DNA of 64,000 bases from Mesorhizobium sp. (GTDB taxonomy: Bacteria; Pseudomonadota; Alphaproteobacteria; Rhizobiales; Rhizobiaceae), in NCBI GenBank assembly GCA_004020875.1, contig SAPZ01000008.1, positions 124,001 through 188,000 on the forward strand, read 5' to 3'. The position numbers and the translations under genes were made by a program. The notes below the pieces were generated by a model, which was given only the letters and a program-made list of their open reading frames with translations, did not search any database and was not told where the DNA came from. This document shows, one piece after another, positions 45,490 through 55,481 of this stretch; positions within the stretch are counted from its first letter, which is position 1; every line of letters begins with the position of its first letter.

Positions 45490-46130
45490 GCCACGATGCT
45501 TATGAGCTTAAAGCCGAAGCGCGCGAACAGGTCGGTAAGGGGTCCGCCCGTGCAGTTCGTCGCAACGGTAAAGTGCCTGCAGTTATCTACGGCGACAAGC
45601 AGCCTCCCCTGGCGATTGCGCTGAACTACAAGGACATCTTCTACAAGATCCACGGCGGTGGCTTCCTGACCACGGTCGCCACGATCGATGTCGACGGCAA
45701 GAAGATCCAGGTCCTGCCGAAGGATTTCCAGCTCGACCCGGTCAAGGATTTCCCTGTCCATGTCGACTTCCTGCGCATCGGCAAGGACACCGAGGTCAAT
45801 GTCGACGTGCCCGTCCACTTCATCAATGAGGACAAGTCACCCGGCATCAAGCGCGGCGGCGTGCTCAACATCGTTCGCCACGAAGTCGAGTTCCACTGCC
45901 CGGCCAACGCGATCCCGGAATTCATCACCGTCGATCTCGCCGGCACCGACATCGGCGACTCGATCCACATCTCGGCGGTCAAGCTGCCGGCCGGCGTCAA
46001 GCCGGTCATCTCCGATCGCGACTTCACCATCGCGACCGTTGCCGGCTCGTCAGCGATGAAGCCGGAGACGGAAGCCACCACCGAAGCGGCGGCGACCGAA
46101 ACGGCGGCCCCAGCGGCCGAAGAGAAGTAA
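45486..46130 (+). CDS. rplY: 50S ribosomal protein L25/general stress protein Ctc
   Basis: 214 residues, the long (CTC) form of L25. [28 protein letters not shown] is the 5S-rRNA-binding domain; the C-terminal TL5-like domain follows ([36 protein letters not shown]). A Ala/Glu/Thr-rich tail ends the protein. It is 22 bases before pth, a common pairing. Confidence 0.97.
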   Translation: MSHDAYELKAEAREQVGKGSARAVRRNGKVPAVIYGDKQPPLAIALNYKDIFYKIHGGGFLTTVATIDVDGKKIQVLPKDFQLDPVKDFPVHVDFLRIGKDTEVNVDVPVHFINEDKSPGIKRGGVLNIVRHEVEFHCPANAIPEFITVDLAGTDIGDSIHISAVKLPAGVKPVISDRDFTIATVAGSSAMKPETEATTEAAATETAAPAAEEK

Positions 46131-46152
46131 TTCTCCACGCCTGGAGGCGGCG

Positions 46153-46875
46153 ATGCTTGTCTTTGCAGGCCTCGGCAATCCGGGCGCGAAATACGAAAAC
46201 AACCGGCACAATGTCGGCTTCATGGCGGCGGACGCGATTGCCCGCCGCCATTCCTTTTCGCCTTGGTCGCGAAAATTCCAGGGCCTGATCTCAGAAGGCA
46301 CGCTCGCCGGCGAGAAAATCCTGCTGATCAAGCCGCAGACCTTCATGAACCTTTCCGGACAGTCGGTTGGTGAAGCGTTGCGCTTCTACAAGCTCGAAGC
46401 GTCCGCCCTCACCGTCTTCTATGACGAGATCGACCTTGCCGCCGGCAAGCTCCGGGTCAAGGTGGGCGGCGGCTCCGGTGGCCACAACGGCATCCGCTCG
46501 CTCGACCAGCATGTCGGCAATGCCTATCGCAGGGTGCGCATCGGCGTCGGTCATCCCGGCGTCAAGGAGATGGTGCACGGCCATGTGCTTGGCGATTTCG
46601 CCAAGGCGGACCGCGAGTGGCTGGATGTCCTGCTGGCGGCAATCGCCGACGATGCCGCGCTGCTCGCCAAGGGCGACGACAATTCCTTCATGAACCGCGT
46701 CACGCTCGCCTTGCGTGAAAAGCTTGTGCCGACCGGCGATGACGACCGCCCGCCGCCCAAGGAGAAGAAGGCGCAAAGCCACATCCGCCAGGCGCGCCCG
46801 CAGCAGCCGGCGCCAAAGCTTCCCGAGAGCGGCCCGATGGCTTCGATGCTGAAGAAGCTGTTCGGCAAGGAGTGA
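46153..46875 (+). CDS. pth: Peptidyl-tRNA hydrolase
   Basis: 240 residues. [22 protein letters not shown] includes the catalytic His near residue 21, [19 protein letters not shown] and [18 protein letters not shown] are diagnostic. The C-terminal 50 residues ([12 protein letters not shown] and beyond) are an extension typical of rhizobia. It recycles peptidyl-tRNA. ychF follows 93 bases later; a stem with arms CGAACGTC/GACGTTCG lies between. Confidence 0.97.
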   Translation: MLVFAGLGNPGAKYENNRHNVGFMAADAIARRHSFSPWSRKFQGLISEGTLAGEKILLIKPQTFMNLSGQSVGEALRFYKLEASALTVFYDEIDLAAGKLRVKVGGGSGGHNGIRSLDQHVGNAYRRVRIGVGHPGVKEMVHGHVLGDFAKADREWLDVLLAAIADDAALLAKGDDNSFMNRVTLALREKLVPTGDDDRPPPKEKKAQSHIRQARPQQPAPKLPESGPMASMLKKLFGKE

Positions 46876-46968
46876 GCGCCGAACGAACGTCGCCTGGGGC
46901 TTGACGTTCGTCACTTCTATCGCCCATAGCCCTCACCAAAATCGAATTCCCGATAGGACCGAACGAAC

Positions 46969-48072
46969 ATGGGTTTCAAATGTGGCATCGTTGGCTTGCC
47001 CAACGTCGGCAAGTCGACGCTGTTCAATGCGCTGACCAGGACGGCCACCGCGCAGGCCGCCAACTATCCCTTCTGCACCATCGAGCCGAACACCGGCGAG
47101 GTGGCGGTGCCGGATCCGCGCCTGCAGAAGATCGCGGCGATCGGCAAGTCGAAGGAGATCATCCCGACCCGCATCTCCTTCGTCGATATCGCCGGCCTGG
47201 TGCGCGGCGCCTCCAAGGGCGAAGGGCTGGGCAACCAGTTCCTAGCCAACATCCGCGAGGTTGACGCGATCGTGCATGTGCTGCGCTGCTTCGAGGATGA
47301 CGACATCACCCATGTCGAGGGCCGCATCGATCCTGTCGCCGATGCCGAGACGGTCGAGACCGAGTTGATGCTCGCCGACCTCGAAAGCCTCGAGCGCCGC
47401 ATCGTCCAAATCCGCAAGCGGGCCGCCGGCAAGGACAAGGAAGCCATGGCCGTCCTGCCGATGATGGAGGCGTCGCTCGAATTGCTGCAGGCCGGCAAGC
47501 CGACGCGCTTCCTGCTCAACGGCATCGCGCCGGAGGATCTGCGCATTCTGCAAGGGCTGAACCTGCTCACCTCGCATCCCGTTCTCTATGTCTGCAACGT
47601 CGCCGAGGCGGACGCCGCCACCGGCAACGAGCACACGCGCGCGGTGGAGAAGATGGCGGCAGCGCAGGGCGCCGGCACGGTGGTGATCTCGGCGGCGATC
47701 GAGGCGGAGGTCGCCCAGCTTTCCGACGAGGAGGAAATGGAATTCCTTGCCTCGATCGGCCTCGACGAGCCGGGCCTCAACAAGGTGATCCGCGCCGGCT
47801 ACGAGCTGTTGCACCTCATCACCTATTTCACCGTCGGGCCGAAGGAGACGCGCGCCTGGACGATCCACAAGGGCGATAAGGCGCCGCAGGCGGCCGGCGT
47901 CATCCACACCGATTTCGAGCGCGGCTTCATCCGCGCCCAGACGATCTCCTACAACGACTTCGTCACGCTGGGCGGTGAAGTGGCCGCCAAGGAAGCCGGC
48001 AAGGCGCGCGACGAAGGCAAGGACTATGTCGTCCAAGACGGCGACATCATGCTGTTCAAGTTCAACACCTGA
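46969..48072 (+). CDS. ychF: Ribosome-binding ATPase YchF/OLA1 family
   Basis: 367 residues. G1 GLPNVGKSTLFNAL, G2-like NYPFCTIEPNTG, G3 DIAGLVRGASKGEGLGNQFL, NCNVAE in place of NKxD, and the C-terminal TGS-like domain ending DGDIMLFKFN. The OLA1/YchF subfamily prefers ATP over GTP and binds ribosomes. corA follows 19 bases after the stop. Confidence 0.97.
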   Translation: MGFKCGIVGLPNVGKSTLFNALTRTATAQAANYPFCTIEPNTGEVAVPDPRLQKIAAIGKSKEIIPTRISFVDIAGLVRGASKGEGLGNQFLANIREVDAIVHVLRCFEDDDITHVEGRIDPVADAETVETELMLADLESLERRIVQIRKRAAGKDKEAMAVLPMMEASLELLQAGKPTRFLLNGIAPEDLRILQGLNLLTSHPVLYVCNVAEADAATGNEHTRAVEKMAAAQGAGTVVISAAIEAEVAQLSDEEEMEFLASIGLDEPGLNKVIRAGYELLHLITYFTVGPKETRAWTIHKGDKAPQAAGVIHTDFERGFIRAQTISYNDFVTLGGEVAAKEAGKARDEGKDYVVQDGDIMLFKFNT

Positions 48073-48091
48073 TCCTTCAGGAGACCCGGCG

Positions 48092-49066
48092 ATGATAAAA
48101 ACCTTCGTCGCGGATAATGATCGCCTGCGCCTCACCGAGGATCTCGCGGCGGATGGCGATAGGGTCGTCTGGGCCGATCTCTTCAACCCGACCAAGAAGG
48201 AAGAGGCGCGCATCGAGAGCTGGCTGGGCATCGCCATTCCGACCCGCGAGGAGATGGAAGAGATCGAGATTTCGAGCCGGCTCTATGTCGAGGACGGCGG
48301 CTACTTCATGACCGCCGTGCTTCCGGCGCAGACGGAAGCTGACGATCCGCTGATGTCGCCGGTAACCTTCGCGCTCGTCGGCAAGAGGCTGATCACCATC
48401 CGCTACCACGAACCCAAGGCCTTCAAGACCTTCCCGCTGCGCGCCGAGAAGGTGGCGACCGGCTGCACCAGTGGCGACACCATCCTGGTCGGCTTGCTGG
48501 AAGCGATCGTCGACCGCTTGGCCGACATCCTCGAGCGCGCCGGCCGCGATGTGGAAGCCATCTCGCGCGACATCTTCGAGGCGCGCTCGACCAAGGCCTC
48601 TAAACGCAACCGCGATTTCCAGGAATTGCTGAAAGGCATCGGTCGCAAGGAGGATCTCGCTTCGTCCGTTCGCGACAGCCTGATCTCGTTGCAGCGCCTC
48701 GCCGGCTTCCTCGCCCACGTCGCGGACCAGACCAAGATGAGCAAGGATGTGCGCGCCCGCATCAAGACGCTCTCGCGCGACGTGCTGTCGCTCGCCGACC
48801 ATGCAACCTTCCTGTCGCAGAAGATCTCGTTCCTGCTCGATGCCACGCTCGGCATGATCTCGATCGAGCAGAACGCCATCATCAAGATCTTCTCGGTCGC
48901 CGCCGTCATCTTCCTGCCGCCGACGCTGGTCGCCTCGATCTACGGCATGAATTTCGACATCATCCCCGAACTCAAATGGGAATTCGGCTACCCATTCGCC
49001 ATCGGCCTGATGGTGATCTCGGCCATCCTGCCCTTCTGGTATTTCCGGCGCCGCGGCTGGCTCTGA
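48092..49066 (+). CDS. corA: CorA-family magnesium transporter
   Basis: 324 residues. Large cytoplasmic N-terminal domain, then two C-terminal membrane segments; YGMNFDIIPEL holds the GMN signature of the pore, with TM1 before it (FSVAAVIFLPPTLVASI) and TM2 after. A divalent cation channel in the inner membrane. It follows ychF closely and may be cotranscribed with it. Confidence 0.95.
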   Translation: MIKTFVADNDRLRLTEDLAADGDRVVWADLFNPTKKEEARIESWLGIAIPTREEMEEIEISSRLYVEDGGYFMTAVLPAQTEADDPLMSPVTFALVGKRLITIRYHEPKAFKTFPLRAEKVATGCTSGDTILVGLLEAIVDRLADILERAGRDVEAISRDIFEARSTKASKRNRDFQELLKGIGRKEDLASSVRDSLISLQRLAGFLAHVADQTKMSKDVRARIKTLSRDVLSLADHATFLSQKISFLLDATLGMISIEQNAIIKIFSVAAVIFLPPTLVASIYGMNFDIIPELKWEFGYPFAIGLMVISAILPFWYFRRRGWL

Positions 49067-49179
49067 GGTAGTCGCCAGCCGACAGCTGGCTTACCAGAAA
49101 TCACTTGACCAAATTGTCTTGGACCTTCATCCGGGAATGCCCGATTTGGGGATCAAGCATTCGTCAACCGGATTGCCGC

Positions 49180-49641
49180 ATGACCGGAAAGACCTGGGCC
49201 TATGAGGATTTCGTCGAAGGCGCCTCGCTCGACCTCGGCAGCAAGACTGTGAGCGCTGCCGAGATCATCGAATTCGCCTCGGAATTCGATGCCCAGCCGA
49301 TGCATCTCGACGAGGAAGCCGGCAAGGCCAGCATCCTCGGCGGGCTTTCGGCTTCGGGCTGGCACACCTGCGCGATGTTCATGCGCATGCTGTGCGACGC
49401 CTTCCTGCTCGATTCGACCTCTCAAGGGTCGCCCGGCATCGAGCATGTGAAATGGAAGAAGCCGGTTCTGGCCGGTGATACCCTGCGCGGCAGGGTCACG
49501 GTCCTGTCCAAGCGCCAGTCCAAATCGCGGCCCCAACTCGGCTTGATCAGCATGCGCAGCGAGCTCTTCAACCAGCGCGGCGAATGCGTCTTCGAGCTGG
49601 AGAACACTGGCATGTTCCTGACCCGCGAGGCCGCGGCATGA
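49180..49641 (+). CDS. MaoC-family dehydratase, first of a pair
   Basis: 153 residues, hotdog fold. The hydratase-2 motif lies at FDAQPMHLDEEAG with the conserved D-x-x-P-x-H pattern, followed by LGGLSASGWHTCAMFMR. It hydrates an enoyl-CoA or similar thioester. Its stop overlaps the start of the second MaoC gene as ATGA, so the two proteins are probably made together and may form a heterodimer. Confidence 0.92.
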   Translation: MTGKTWAYEDFVEGASLDLGSKTVSAAEIIEFASEFDAQPMHLDEEAGKASILGGLSASGWHTCAMFMRMLCDAFLLDSTSQGSPGIEHVKWKKPVLAGDTLRGRVTVLSKRQSKSRPQLGLISMRSELFNQRGECVFELENTGMFLTREAAA

Positions 49642-50108
49642 CCCTCGACGAATTCTTCCTGATCGGCCAGACCGTCACGCTCGGCTCGCACAAGTTCGAA
49701 GCCGACGAGATCAAGGCATTCGCCAGGAAATACGACCCGCAGATCTTCCACGTCGATGAAGAGGGGGCGAAGAAGAGTGTGCTCGGCGGGCTCTGCGCCT
49801 CGGGCTGGCACACAGCCGCCACCTGGATGAAATACAACCTCGAAAAGCGCATGGAGACCGAGGGCGTTCGCTGGACCGGCCCCGGCCCGCAGCCCGAATT
49901 CGGCCCCTCACCCGGCTTCCGCAATCTGAAATGGCTGAAGCCGGTCTATGCCGGCGAGACCGTGACCTTCACGCGCACCGCACTTGCCCATCGCCCGCTC
50001 GCCGGACGCCCGGGCTGGAGCCTGCTCACGCTGCGCTCGGAAGGTTTCGATTCGACCGGCGACAAGGTCATCGAATTCGACAGCGCCGTGCTGGTGAAGG
50101 TCGAGTAG
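49638..50108 (+). CDS. MaoC-family dehydratase, second of a pair
   Basis: 156 residues. Motif YDPQIFHVDEEGAKKSVLGGLCASGWHT has D and H but I in place of the Pro-adjacent residue. GFRNLKWLKPVYAGETVTF is the other family block. The two genes are similar in sequence, suggesting duplication. Partner protein of the first MaoC by ATGA coupling. Confidence 0.92.
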   Translation: MTLDEFFLIGQTVTLGSHKFEADEIKAFARKYDPQIFHVDEEGAKKSVLGGLCASGWHTAATWMKYNLEKRMETEGVRWTGPGPQPEFGPSPGFRNLKWLKPVYAGETVTFTRTALAHRPLAGRPGWSLLTLRSEGFDSTGDKVIEFDSAVLVKVE

Positions 50109-50120
50109 CGCCGCCTTCTC

Positions 50121-50150
50121 CTTCTCCCCTTGTGCCCCTTGTGGGAGAAG
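50121..50150. repeat. Intergenic hairpin, CTTCTCCC type
   Basis: Arms CTTCTCCC (50121-50128) and GGGAGAAG (50143-50150) between convergent genes, with the loop holding two copies of CCCCTTGTG-like sequence. No T-tract. This hairpin type recurs between genes in Mesorhizobium-like genomes; a related CTTCTC/GAGAAG is at 14941. Confidence 0.5.
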
Positions 50151-50162
50151 GGGAAGCCCCGC

Positions 50163-50708
50163 TCAATGCCCCTCATATCCGATCAGCGTCCTCACCGGCA
50201 CGCCGAGCGCTTCCAGTCTCTTGCGGCCGCCGAGGTCCGGCAGGTCGATGACGAAGCAGGCCGCGACGATGTCGGCGCCGATCTGCCTGAGCAGCCTGAC
50301 CGCTGCTTCCGCGGTGCCGCCAGTGGCGATCAGGTCGTCGACCACGATCACCTTCTCGCCGGGGGAGACGCCGTCCTTATGCATCTCCATCTCGTCCAGC
50401 CCATATTCGAGGCTGTATGCCACCCGCACCGTTTCATAGGGCAGCTTGCCCTTCTTGCGGATCGGCACGAAGCCGGCCGAAAGCTGGTGCGCCACGGCGC
50501 CGCCCAGAATAAAGCCGCGAGCCTCGATGCCGGCGATCTTGTCAATCTTCAGCCCGGCATAGGGATGCACCAGCTCGTCGATGGCCCGCCGGAAGGCACG
50601 CGCGTCACCAAGCAGCGTGGTGATGTCGCGAAATAGGATGCCGGGCTTGGGGTAATCCGGAATGGTGCGGATGGCCGCAAGCAGCGTGTCTTCGAGGGAG
50701 GATTTCAT
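50163..50708 (-). CDS. apt: Adenine phosphoribosyltransferase
   Basis: 181 residues. [20 protein letters not shown] at the start and the PRPP loop [21 protein letters not shown] are diagnostic. It salvages adenine to AMP, using PRPP. It lies downstream of petC on the same strand, a common rhizobial order, but separated by a terminator. Confidence 0.97.
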   Translation of the reverse strand: MKSSLEDTLLAAIRTIPDYPKPGILFRDITTLLGDARAFRRAIDELVHPYAGLKIDKIAGIEARGFILGGAVAHQLSAGFVPIRKKGKLPYETVRVAYSLEYGLDEMEMHKDGVSPGEKVIVVDDLIATGGTAEAAVRLLRQIGADIVAACFVIDLPDLGGRKRLEALGVPVRTLIGYEGH

Positions 50709-50751
50709 AAGCGGTTGATCCGTTGCCGCACAGTTTTGCCGGCAAGCGGGC

Positions 50752-50779
50752 GAAAAGAAAAGGGCGCCTTTCGGCGCCC
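50752..50779 (-). terminator. Terminator of the petABC operon
   Basis: Arms GGGCGCC (50762-50768) and GGCGCCC (50773-50779); on the minus strand the loop is GAAA and TTTTCTTTTC follows. It lies 27 bases after the petC stop. Confidence 0.88.
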
Positions 50780-50805
50780 GAGCATTTTTCTGAAAGCCCG
50801 CCGGC

Positions 50806-51660
50806 TTAGTGCGCGACGTCGGCCCACACCCTGCGCTTGGTCATGTAAACCAGCGCGCCGAAGAGCAGAAGGAAGACCATGACGCGGAAGCCGGTCTTCT
50901 TGCGGTCTTCGAGATGCGGCTCGGCGGCAAACATCAGGAAGGCCGAGACGTCGCGGGCATACTGGTCGACGGTCTGCGGCGAGCCGTCGTCATAGGTTAC
51001 CTGGCCGTCCGAGAGCGGCTTCGGCATCTTCAAGGATACGCCGGACATGAAGTACGGATTGTAGTGCGTGCCTTCCGGGATCACCATGCCGGCCGGCGGC
51101 GTCTGGTCGTAGCCGGTGAGCAGCGAGTGGATATAATCCGGGCCGCCCTGCGCATATTGGGTGAAGATGTCGAAGATGAAGCGCGGGAAGCCGCGCTCGA
51201 CGCCGCGCGCCTTGGCGAGCAGCGACATGTCCGGCGGGGCGGCGCCGCCATTGGCGGAAGCCGCGGCCTGCTCGTTCGGGAACGGCGCCGGGAAGTGGTC
51301 CGACGGCTTGCCGGGACGGTCGAACATGTCGCCGGCGTCGTTCGGGCCGTCATGGATGGTGTATCCGGCGGCCAGCGTCTTGATTTGCGCTTCCGAATAA
51401 CCGAGCCCTTCCAGCGTGCGGAACGCCACCAGGTTCATCGAGTGGCAGGCCGAGCAGACTTCCTTATAGACCTTGAGGCCGCGCTGCAGCTGCGCCTTGT
51501 CATAGGTACCGAACGGGCCCGCGAAGCTCCAGCTCATTTCCTTCGGCTCGTTGATCGGGAAATGCGTCGGAGCGGCCGCATTCTGCTCTTCCGCCGCCAT
51601 GGCCGCGGTACCCGCGACCAGCAGGCCGAGCAGCGCCAGCGAGGTGAGAATCTTCTTCAT
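50806..51660 (-). CDS. petC: Cytochrome c1 of the bc1 complex
   Basis: 284 residues. Signal peptide ([19 protein letters not shown]), haem motif [13 protein letters not shown] (CxxCH) near residue 71, and a C-terminal membrane anchor ([20 protein letters not shown]). The axial Met lies in the [14 protein letters not shown] region. Last gene of petABC, which passes electrons from ubiquinol to cytochrome c. Confidence 0.96.
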   Translation of the reverse strand: MKKILTSLALLGLLVAGTAAMAAEEQNAAAPTHFPINEPKEMSWSFAGPFGTYDKAQLQRGLKVYKEVCSACHSMNLVAFRTLEGLGYSEAQIKTLAAGYTIHDGPNDAGDMFDRPGKPSDHFPAPFPNEQAAASANGGAAPPDMSLLAKARGVERGFPRFIFDIFTQYAQGGPDYIHSLLTGYDQTPPAGMVIPEGTHYNPYFMSGVSLKMPKPLSDGQVTYDDGSPQTVDQYARDVSAFLMFAAEPHLEDRKKTGFRVMVFLLLFGALVYMTKRRVWADVAH

Positions 51661-51681
51661 ACCCAAAATCCCCTCAGATCC

Positions 51682-52983
51682 TCAGCCCTTGGTTTCCGGC
51701 GCGGCGGTTGCGCCTGCCGGATGTCCGCTGCCGCCCTTGTTCTTTTCCAGCACTGCCTCGGTGATCGAGTTCGGCAGCCTGCGCGGCGTCTCGATCAGGC
51801 CGAGCACCGGCATGATGATCAGGAAGAAGGCGAAGTAGAACAGCGTCGCCATCTGCGCCATGAACACGTAAGCGCCTTCCGCGGGCTGCGAGCCCAGCCA
51901 TCCAAGCAGGATGGCGTCGGCAACGAACAGCCAGAAGAACAGCTTGTACCACGGACGGTAGACCGCCGAGCGCACCTTGGATGTGTCGAGCCACGGCACC
52001 AGGAACAGCATGGCGATGGCGCCGAACATGCAGAGCACGCCGCCGAGCTTGGAGTTGATCGGGCCGATGTTGAAGGTGATGGCGCGCAGGATCGCGTAGA
52101 ACGGCAGGAAGTACCATTCCGGAACGATATGGGCCGGCGTCTTCAGCGGGTTGGCGACCGTGTAGTTGTCGGGGTGGCCGAGATAGTTCGGCAAGTAGAA
52201 GACGAAATAGGCGAAGACGAACAGGAACACGATCATGCCGAACGCATCCTTGATGGTCGCGTAGGGCGTGAAGGCGACCGTGTCGGTCTTCGACTTGACC
52301 TCGATGCCGGTGGGGTTCGACTGGCCGACGACATGCAGCGCCCAGATGTGCAGCACCACGACGCCTGCGATCATGAACGGCAACAGGTAATGCAGCGCGA
52401 AGAACCGGTTCAGCGTCGGATCGTCGACAGCGAAGCCGCCGAGCAGAAGCTGCTGGATCCAGTTGCCGACCAGCGGAATGGCGCTGAAGAAGCCGGTGAT
52501 GACGGTGGCGCCCCAGAAGCTCATCTGTCCCCAGGGCAGAACATAGCCCATGAAGCCGGTGGCCATCATCAGCAGGTAGATGATGCAGCCGAGGATCCAC
52601 AGCAACTCGCGCGGCGCCTTGTAGGAACCGTAGAACAGGCCGCGGAAGATGTGGATGTAGACGGCGACGAAGAAGAACGAGGCGCCGTTGGAATGGAGAT
52701 AACGCAGCAGCCATCCCGAATTCACGTCGCGCATGATCTTCTCGACCGAATCGAAGGCGAGATTGGTATCGGACGTGTAGTGCATCGCCAGCACAATGCC
52801 GGTCAGGATCTGCGCGACCAGCATGATCGACAGGATGCCGCCGAACGTCCACATGTAGTTGAGGTTACGCGGCACCGGATAGGCCACGAAGCTGTCATAG
52901 ACCAGCCGCGGCAGCGGCATGCGGGCGTCGAACCAGCGCTCGATACCGGTCTTGGGCGTATAGGTCGAGTGTCCCTCGCTCAT
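51682..52983 (-). CDS. petB: Cytochrome b of the bc1 complex
   Basis: 433 residues, eight membrane segments. Haem-ligand His pairs: [22 protein letters not shown] and [20 protein letters not shown]. Qo site [18 protein letters not shown] at 52983 follows GGGGATATTTC. The frame is open upstream to 53130 but that part overlaps petA. Confidence 0.97.
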   Translation of the reverse strand: MSEGHSTYTPKTGIERWFDARMPLPRLVYDSFVAYPVPRNLNYMWTFGGILSIMLVAQILTGIVLAMHYTSDTNLAFDSVEKIMRDVNSGWLLRYLHSNGASFFFVAVYIHIFRGLFYGSYKAPRELLWILGCIIYLLMMATGFMGYVLPWGQMSFWGATVITGFFSAIPLVGNWIQQLLLGGFAVDDPTLNRFFALHYLLPFMIAGVVVLHIWALHVVGQSNPTGIEVKSKTDTVAFTPYATIKDAFGMIVFLFVFAYFVFYLPNYLGHPDNYTVANPLKTPAHIVPEWYFLPFYAILRAITFNIGPINSKLGGVLCMFGAIAMLFLVPWLDTSKVRSAVYRPWYKLFFWLFVADAILLGWLGSQPAEGAYVFMAQMATLFYFAFFLIIMPVLGLIETPRRLPNSITEAVLEKNKGGSGHPAGATAAPETKG

Positions 52984-52999
52984 CGAAATATCCCCTGCC

Positions 53000-53560
53000 T
53001 CAACCGATAAGGATCTTGGTATCGGAAATGAACTTGAATACCGGGATCGCCATGTTCTCCGGCGCCGGGCCTTTGCGGATGCGGCCGGCGGTGTCGTATT
53101 GCGAGCCGTGGCACGGGCAGAACCAGCCACCGAAGTCGCCTTCCTGGCCGAGCGGGATGCAGCCGAGATGGGTGCAGACCTGCACCATCACCATCCAGGC
53201 TTCCTTGCCGGGGGTGGTGCGGTTGGCGTCGGTCGCCGGCGCGTCGGACGGCAGGTTGGCATTGCGCGCGATCGGGTCCTTGAGATCGGCGAGATTGACG
53301 GCCTCGCCGTCCTTCATTTCCTTTTCGGTGCGGTTGCGCACCACCACCGGCTTGCCGCGCCACTTGACGATCAGCGAAGAACCGGGCTGCAGCGAGGAGA
53401 CATCGACCTCGACCGAGGCCAGCGCCAGCGTCGAGGCGTCCGGGCGCATCTGGTCGATGAACGGCCAGGCGACGGCTCCCGCGCCGACAACGGCGGCCAT
53501 GCCGGTGGCTACGTAGAGAAAATCGCGACGGTTGGGATCGTGGATGTCGGTTGCGCTCAC
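53000..53560 (-). CDS. petA: Rieske iron-sulfur protein of the bc1 complex
   Basis: 186 residues from a GTG at 53560. Twin-arginine-type signal ([23 protein letters not shown]) for Tat export and membrane anchoring. [2Fe-2S] motifs [10 protein letters not shown] and CPCHGSQYD carry the two Cys-His pairs. The start is inferred from the ribosome site AGGATCAGG; the frame stays open to 54193 without family features. First gene of the operon. Confidence 0.95.
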   Translation of the reverse strand: MSATDIHDPNRRDFLYVATGMAAVVGAGAVAWPFIDQMRPDASTLALASVEVDVSSLQPGSSLIVKWRGKPVVVRNRTEKEMKDGEAVNLADLKDPIARNANLPSDAPATDANRTTPGKEAWMVMVQVCTHLGCIPLGQEGDFGGWFCPCHGSQYDTAGRIRKGPAPENMAIPVFKFISDTKILIG

Positions 53561-53679
53561 GGGTGCCTGATCCTTTCGCCTCTTCCTAACCGGAGGCCGA
53601 GCCTTGTCCCCGCTCAATCGCACCTGCCCGACAGCGCATGGCGAACAGGCTAGCGAATTCCTCCGGCATTTGGATTTTC

Positions 53680-53708
53680 GGTTTATGCGTGCGGCCCGTT
53701 TTTGTCCA
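53680..53708 (-). promoter_or_regulatory. Probable promoter of petABC
   Basis: On the minus strand, TGGACA (53708-53703) and TAAACC (53685-53680) are spaced by 17 bases. Transcription would start near 53672 and give a leader of about 110 bases. The interval 53561-53872 holds no gene besides a 27-codon ORF within this leader, which I do not call. Confidence 0.5.
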
Positions 53709-53872
53709 GCGGGGTGAGGCCACAAGGGCAGATTGTCGCGGGGAAGCGCAGCGGCCGTGGCCGACGTGTCCTCGCGAGGTCGCCGGACGGCGTGAAACAG
53801 CGGGAAATCCGGAGTGAAATCAGGGCGGTGTTTGCCTCGACATCGGCTCCTGGCCCGGTCTATTCTGCCGTC

Positions 53873-54217
53873 ATGGCGCATGTCATTGAACGCGACAGCT
53901 GGGCCGACGCCCCCGACCGCTGGAAAGGCGAGCTGCAATGCGGCCAGTTCGGCGCCAATTCCTGCCTGATCTTCAACTATCAGGAAAGGATCGGCGCCGG
54001 CCCGCGCCTGCACAAGCACCCGTATGCGGAGATCTTCGTCATCCGCTCCGGCACCGGCCTGTTCATCATCGGCGACCGGGAAATCAGGGCCACAGCCGGC
54101 CAGATCCTGATCGTGCCGCCTGACACCCCGCACAAATTCACCAATCTCGGCCCCGGTCCGCTCGAAAGCACCGACATCCACGAGAACGGCCACTTCATCA
54201 CCGAATGGCTGGAATGA
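53873..54217 (+). CDS. Cupin-domain protein
   Basis: 114 residues, one cupin barrel: GPRLHKHPYAEIFVIRSGTGLFIIGDREIRATAGQILIVPPDTPHKF holds two cupin motifs with HKH and H ligands. No function assigned; single-domain cupins act as enzymes or binding proteins. No strong ribosome site precedes the ATG at 53873; the frame extends back to 53702 without family features. Confidence 0.82.
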   Translation: MAHVIERDSWADAPDRWKGELQCGQFGANSCLIFNYQERIGAGPRLHKHPYAEIFVIRSGTGLFIIGDREIRATAGQILIVPPDTPHKFTNLGPGPLESTDIHENGHFITEWLE

Positions 54218-54305
54218 TTTCTCTTCCGGTCCGTGGTTGATAAGGCCTGTCCGACCACCGACTGCAGCCTAGTTCTATCGATGGGACGTCGATGGAGATC
54301 GAAGC

Positions 54306-55160
54306 ATGCAAACACGTACTGTCGAGGTCGAGGGGCTGGCAATCGCGGTCCGGGAAGCGGGACCGCCCAATGCCCCTGGGCTGCTCCTGCTGCACGGCTG
54401 GCCGCAAAGCTCCTATGCTTTCGAAGCAATCATTAACCAACTGGCCAGGAACCAGCGCGTCATTGCGCCTGACCTGCCAGGTATCGGCGCCTCGCAGGGC
54501 TTGCCCAGAAGCGGGGAGAAGGCATATCTGGCCGAGCTGATAGGCGGGCTGATTGAGGCTTGCGGCCTGCGGCAGGTCATCGTCGCCGGCCATGACGTCG
54601 GCGGTCAGATCGTCTTCGCGCTGTTGCGCGACAAGCCGGGAAAATTGTGCGGCGCGGTGATCATGGATGTCGTCATCCCTGGCGTGGTGCCGTGGGAAAA
54701 GGTCATCCACAATCCGCATATCTGGCATTTTGCCTTCCATGCGATCCCGGTTTTGCCCGAGATGCTGGTGAGCGGCCATGAGCGCGTCTATTTCGATTTC
54801 TTCTTCGACACCCTCTCCGAGGAAAAGTCGGCGATCCCTCCCAAGGCCCGGGATATCTACGCGAAGGCCTATTCGCGGCCGGAAAGCCTCAAGGCGGGGT
54901 TCGACTGGTATCGAGCATTTGCCGAGGATGCCAAGACCAACGCCGCTGCGCCCGCAGTCTCGATCGGCACGCCGGTGCTTTATCTCAGGGGCTCGGCCGA
55001 GTCCGGCGACATAGCCGATTATCTCGATGGCTTGAGGTCCGCTGGCCTGTCGCAGGTCGAAGGCGACATCATTCCAGGCTGTGGGCACTTCGCAGCTGAT
55101 GAGAACCCCACGGCGCTTGCTGCGCGATTGGTGCGCTTCCGTGAGGAAATCAGCGCCTAG
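54306..55160 (+). CDS. Alpha/beta hydrolase, epoxide hydrolase-like
   Basis: 284 residues. LLHGWPQSSYAFE with the oxyanion HGxP, nucleophile elbow AGHDVGGQIVFALL with Asp (residue near 98) as in epoxide hydrolases and dehalogenases, and C-terminal His in GCGHFAADENP. Substrate unknown. It is the most 3' of the plus-strand group and overlaps nothing; the next gene, convergent, ends at 55161, one base on. Confidence 0.9.
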   Translation: MQTRTVEVEGLAIAVREAGPPNAPGLLLLHGWPQSSYAFEAIINQLARNQRVIAPDLPGIGASQGLPRSGEKAYLAELIGGLIEACGLRQVIVAGHDVGGQIVFALLRDKPGKLCGAVIMDVVIPGVVPWEKVIHNPHIWHFAFHAIPVLPEMLVSGHERVYFDFFFDTLSEEKSAIPPKARDIYAKAYSRPESLKAGFDWYRAFAEDAKTNAAAPAVSIGTPVLYLRGSAESGDIADYLDGLRSAGLSQVEGDIIPGCGHFAADENPTALAARLVRFREEISA

Positions 55161-55472
55161 CTAGCTGGCGCCGAGCCTGACCAGCACGGCCCGCGGGATG
55201 TTGTATTCGCGGATCACGGCATCGTGCTTGCGCAGGCCGCAAAGCTCGCGCTGGATGAAATAGGCATGCACGGCCGCGACCGCTTCCTTCAGCATCCGGT
55301 TGCGGTGCTCGCCCTCCCCGCTCTCGCGCAATCTGGCAAGAGTTTCCTCGACGCGCTGGCCGGCGCGGCCAAGCGCGGCGGCCTTCTCGGCGAGGATTTC
55401 GTGGCCGAGCAGGTCGAGCGCGCTTTCCTGCGCGCCAGACCGTCCGAAATTGGTAGGCATGCGTACTGACAT
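55161..55472 (-). CDS. Small helical protein of unknown function
   Basis: 103 residues, predicted all-helical: ALDLLGHEILAEKAAALGRAGQRVEETLARL, then AVAAVHAYFIQRELCGLRKHDAVIREY. I recall similar conserved rhizobial proteins but cannot name the domain. It starts 9 bases after the stop of the downstream-facing ABC transporter on the same strand, so it may be cotranscribed with it. Confidence 0.75.
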   Translation of the reverse strand: MSVRMPTNFGRSGAQESALDLLGHEILAEKAAALGRAGQRVEETLARLRESGEGEHRNRMLKEAVAAVHAYFIQRELCGLRKHDAVIREYNIPRAVLVRLGAS

Positions 55473-55481
55473 GGTCGCGTT

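Noticed and set aside
50809..53010. 733-codon plus-strand ORF across petC and petB
   Set aside because: Antisense shadow of two well-conserved bc1 genes; the translation is Arg/His/Glu-rich low complexity with no domain.
53580..53672. 27-codon ORF in the petABC leader
   Set aside because: No ribosome site or conservation evidence; noted only as lying in the leader.
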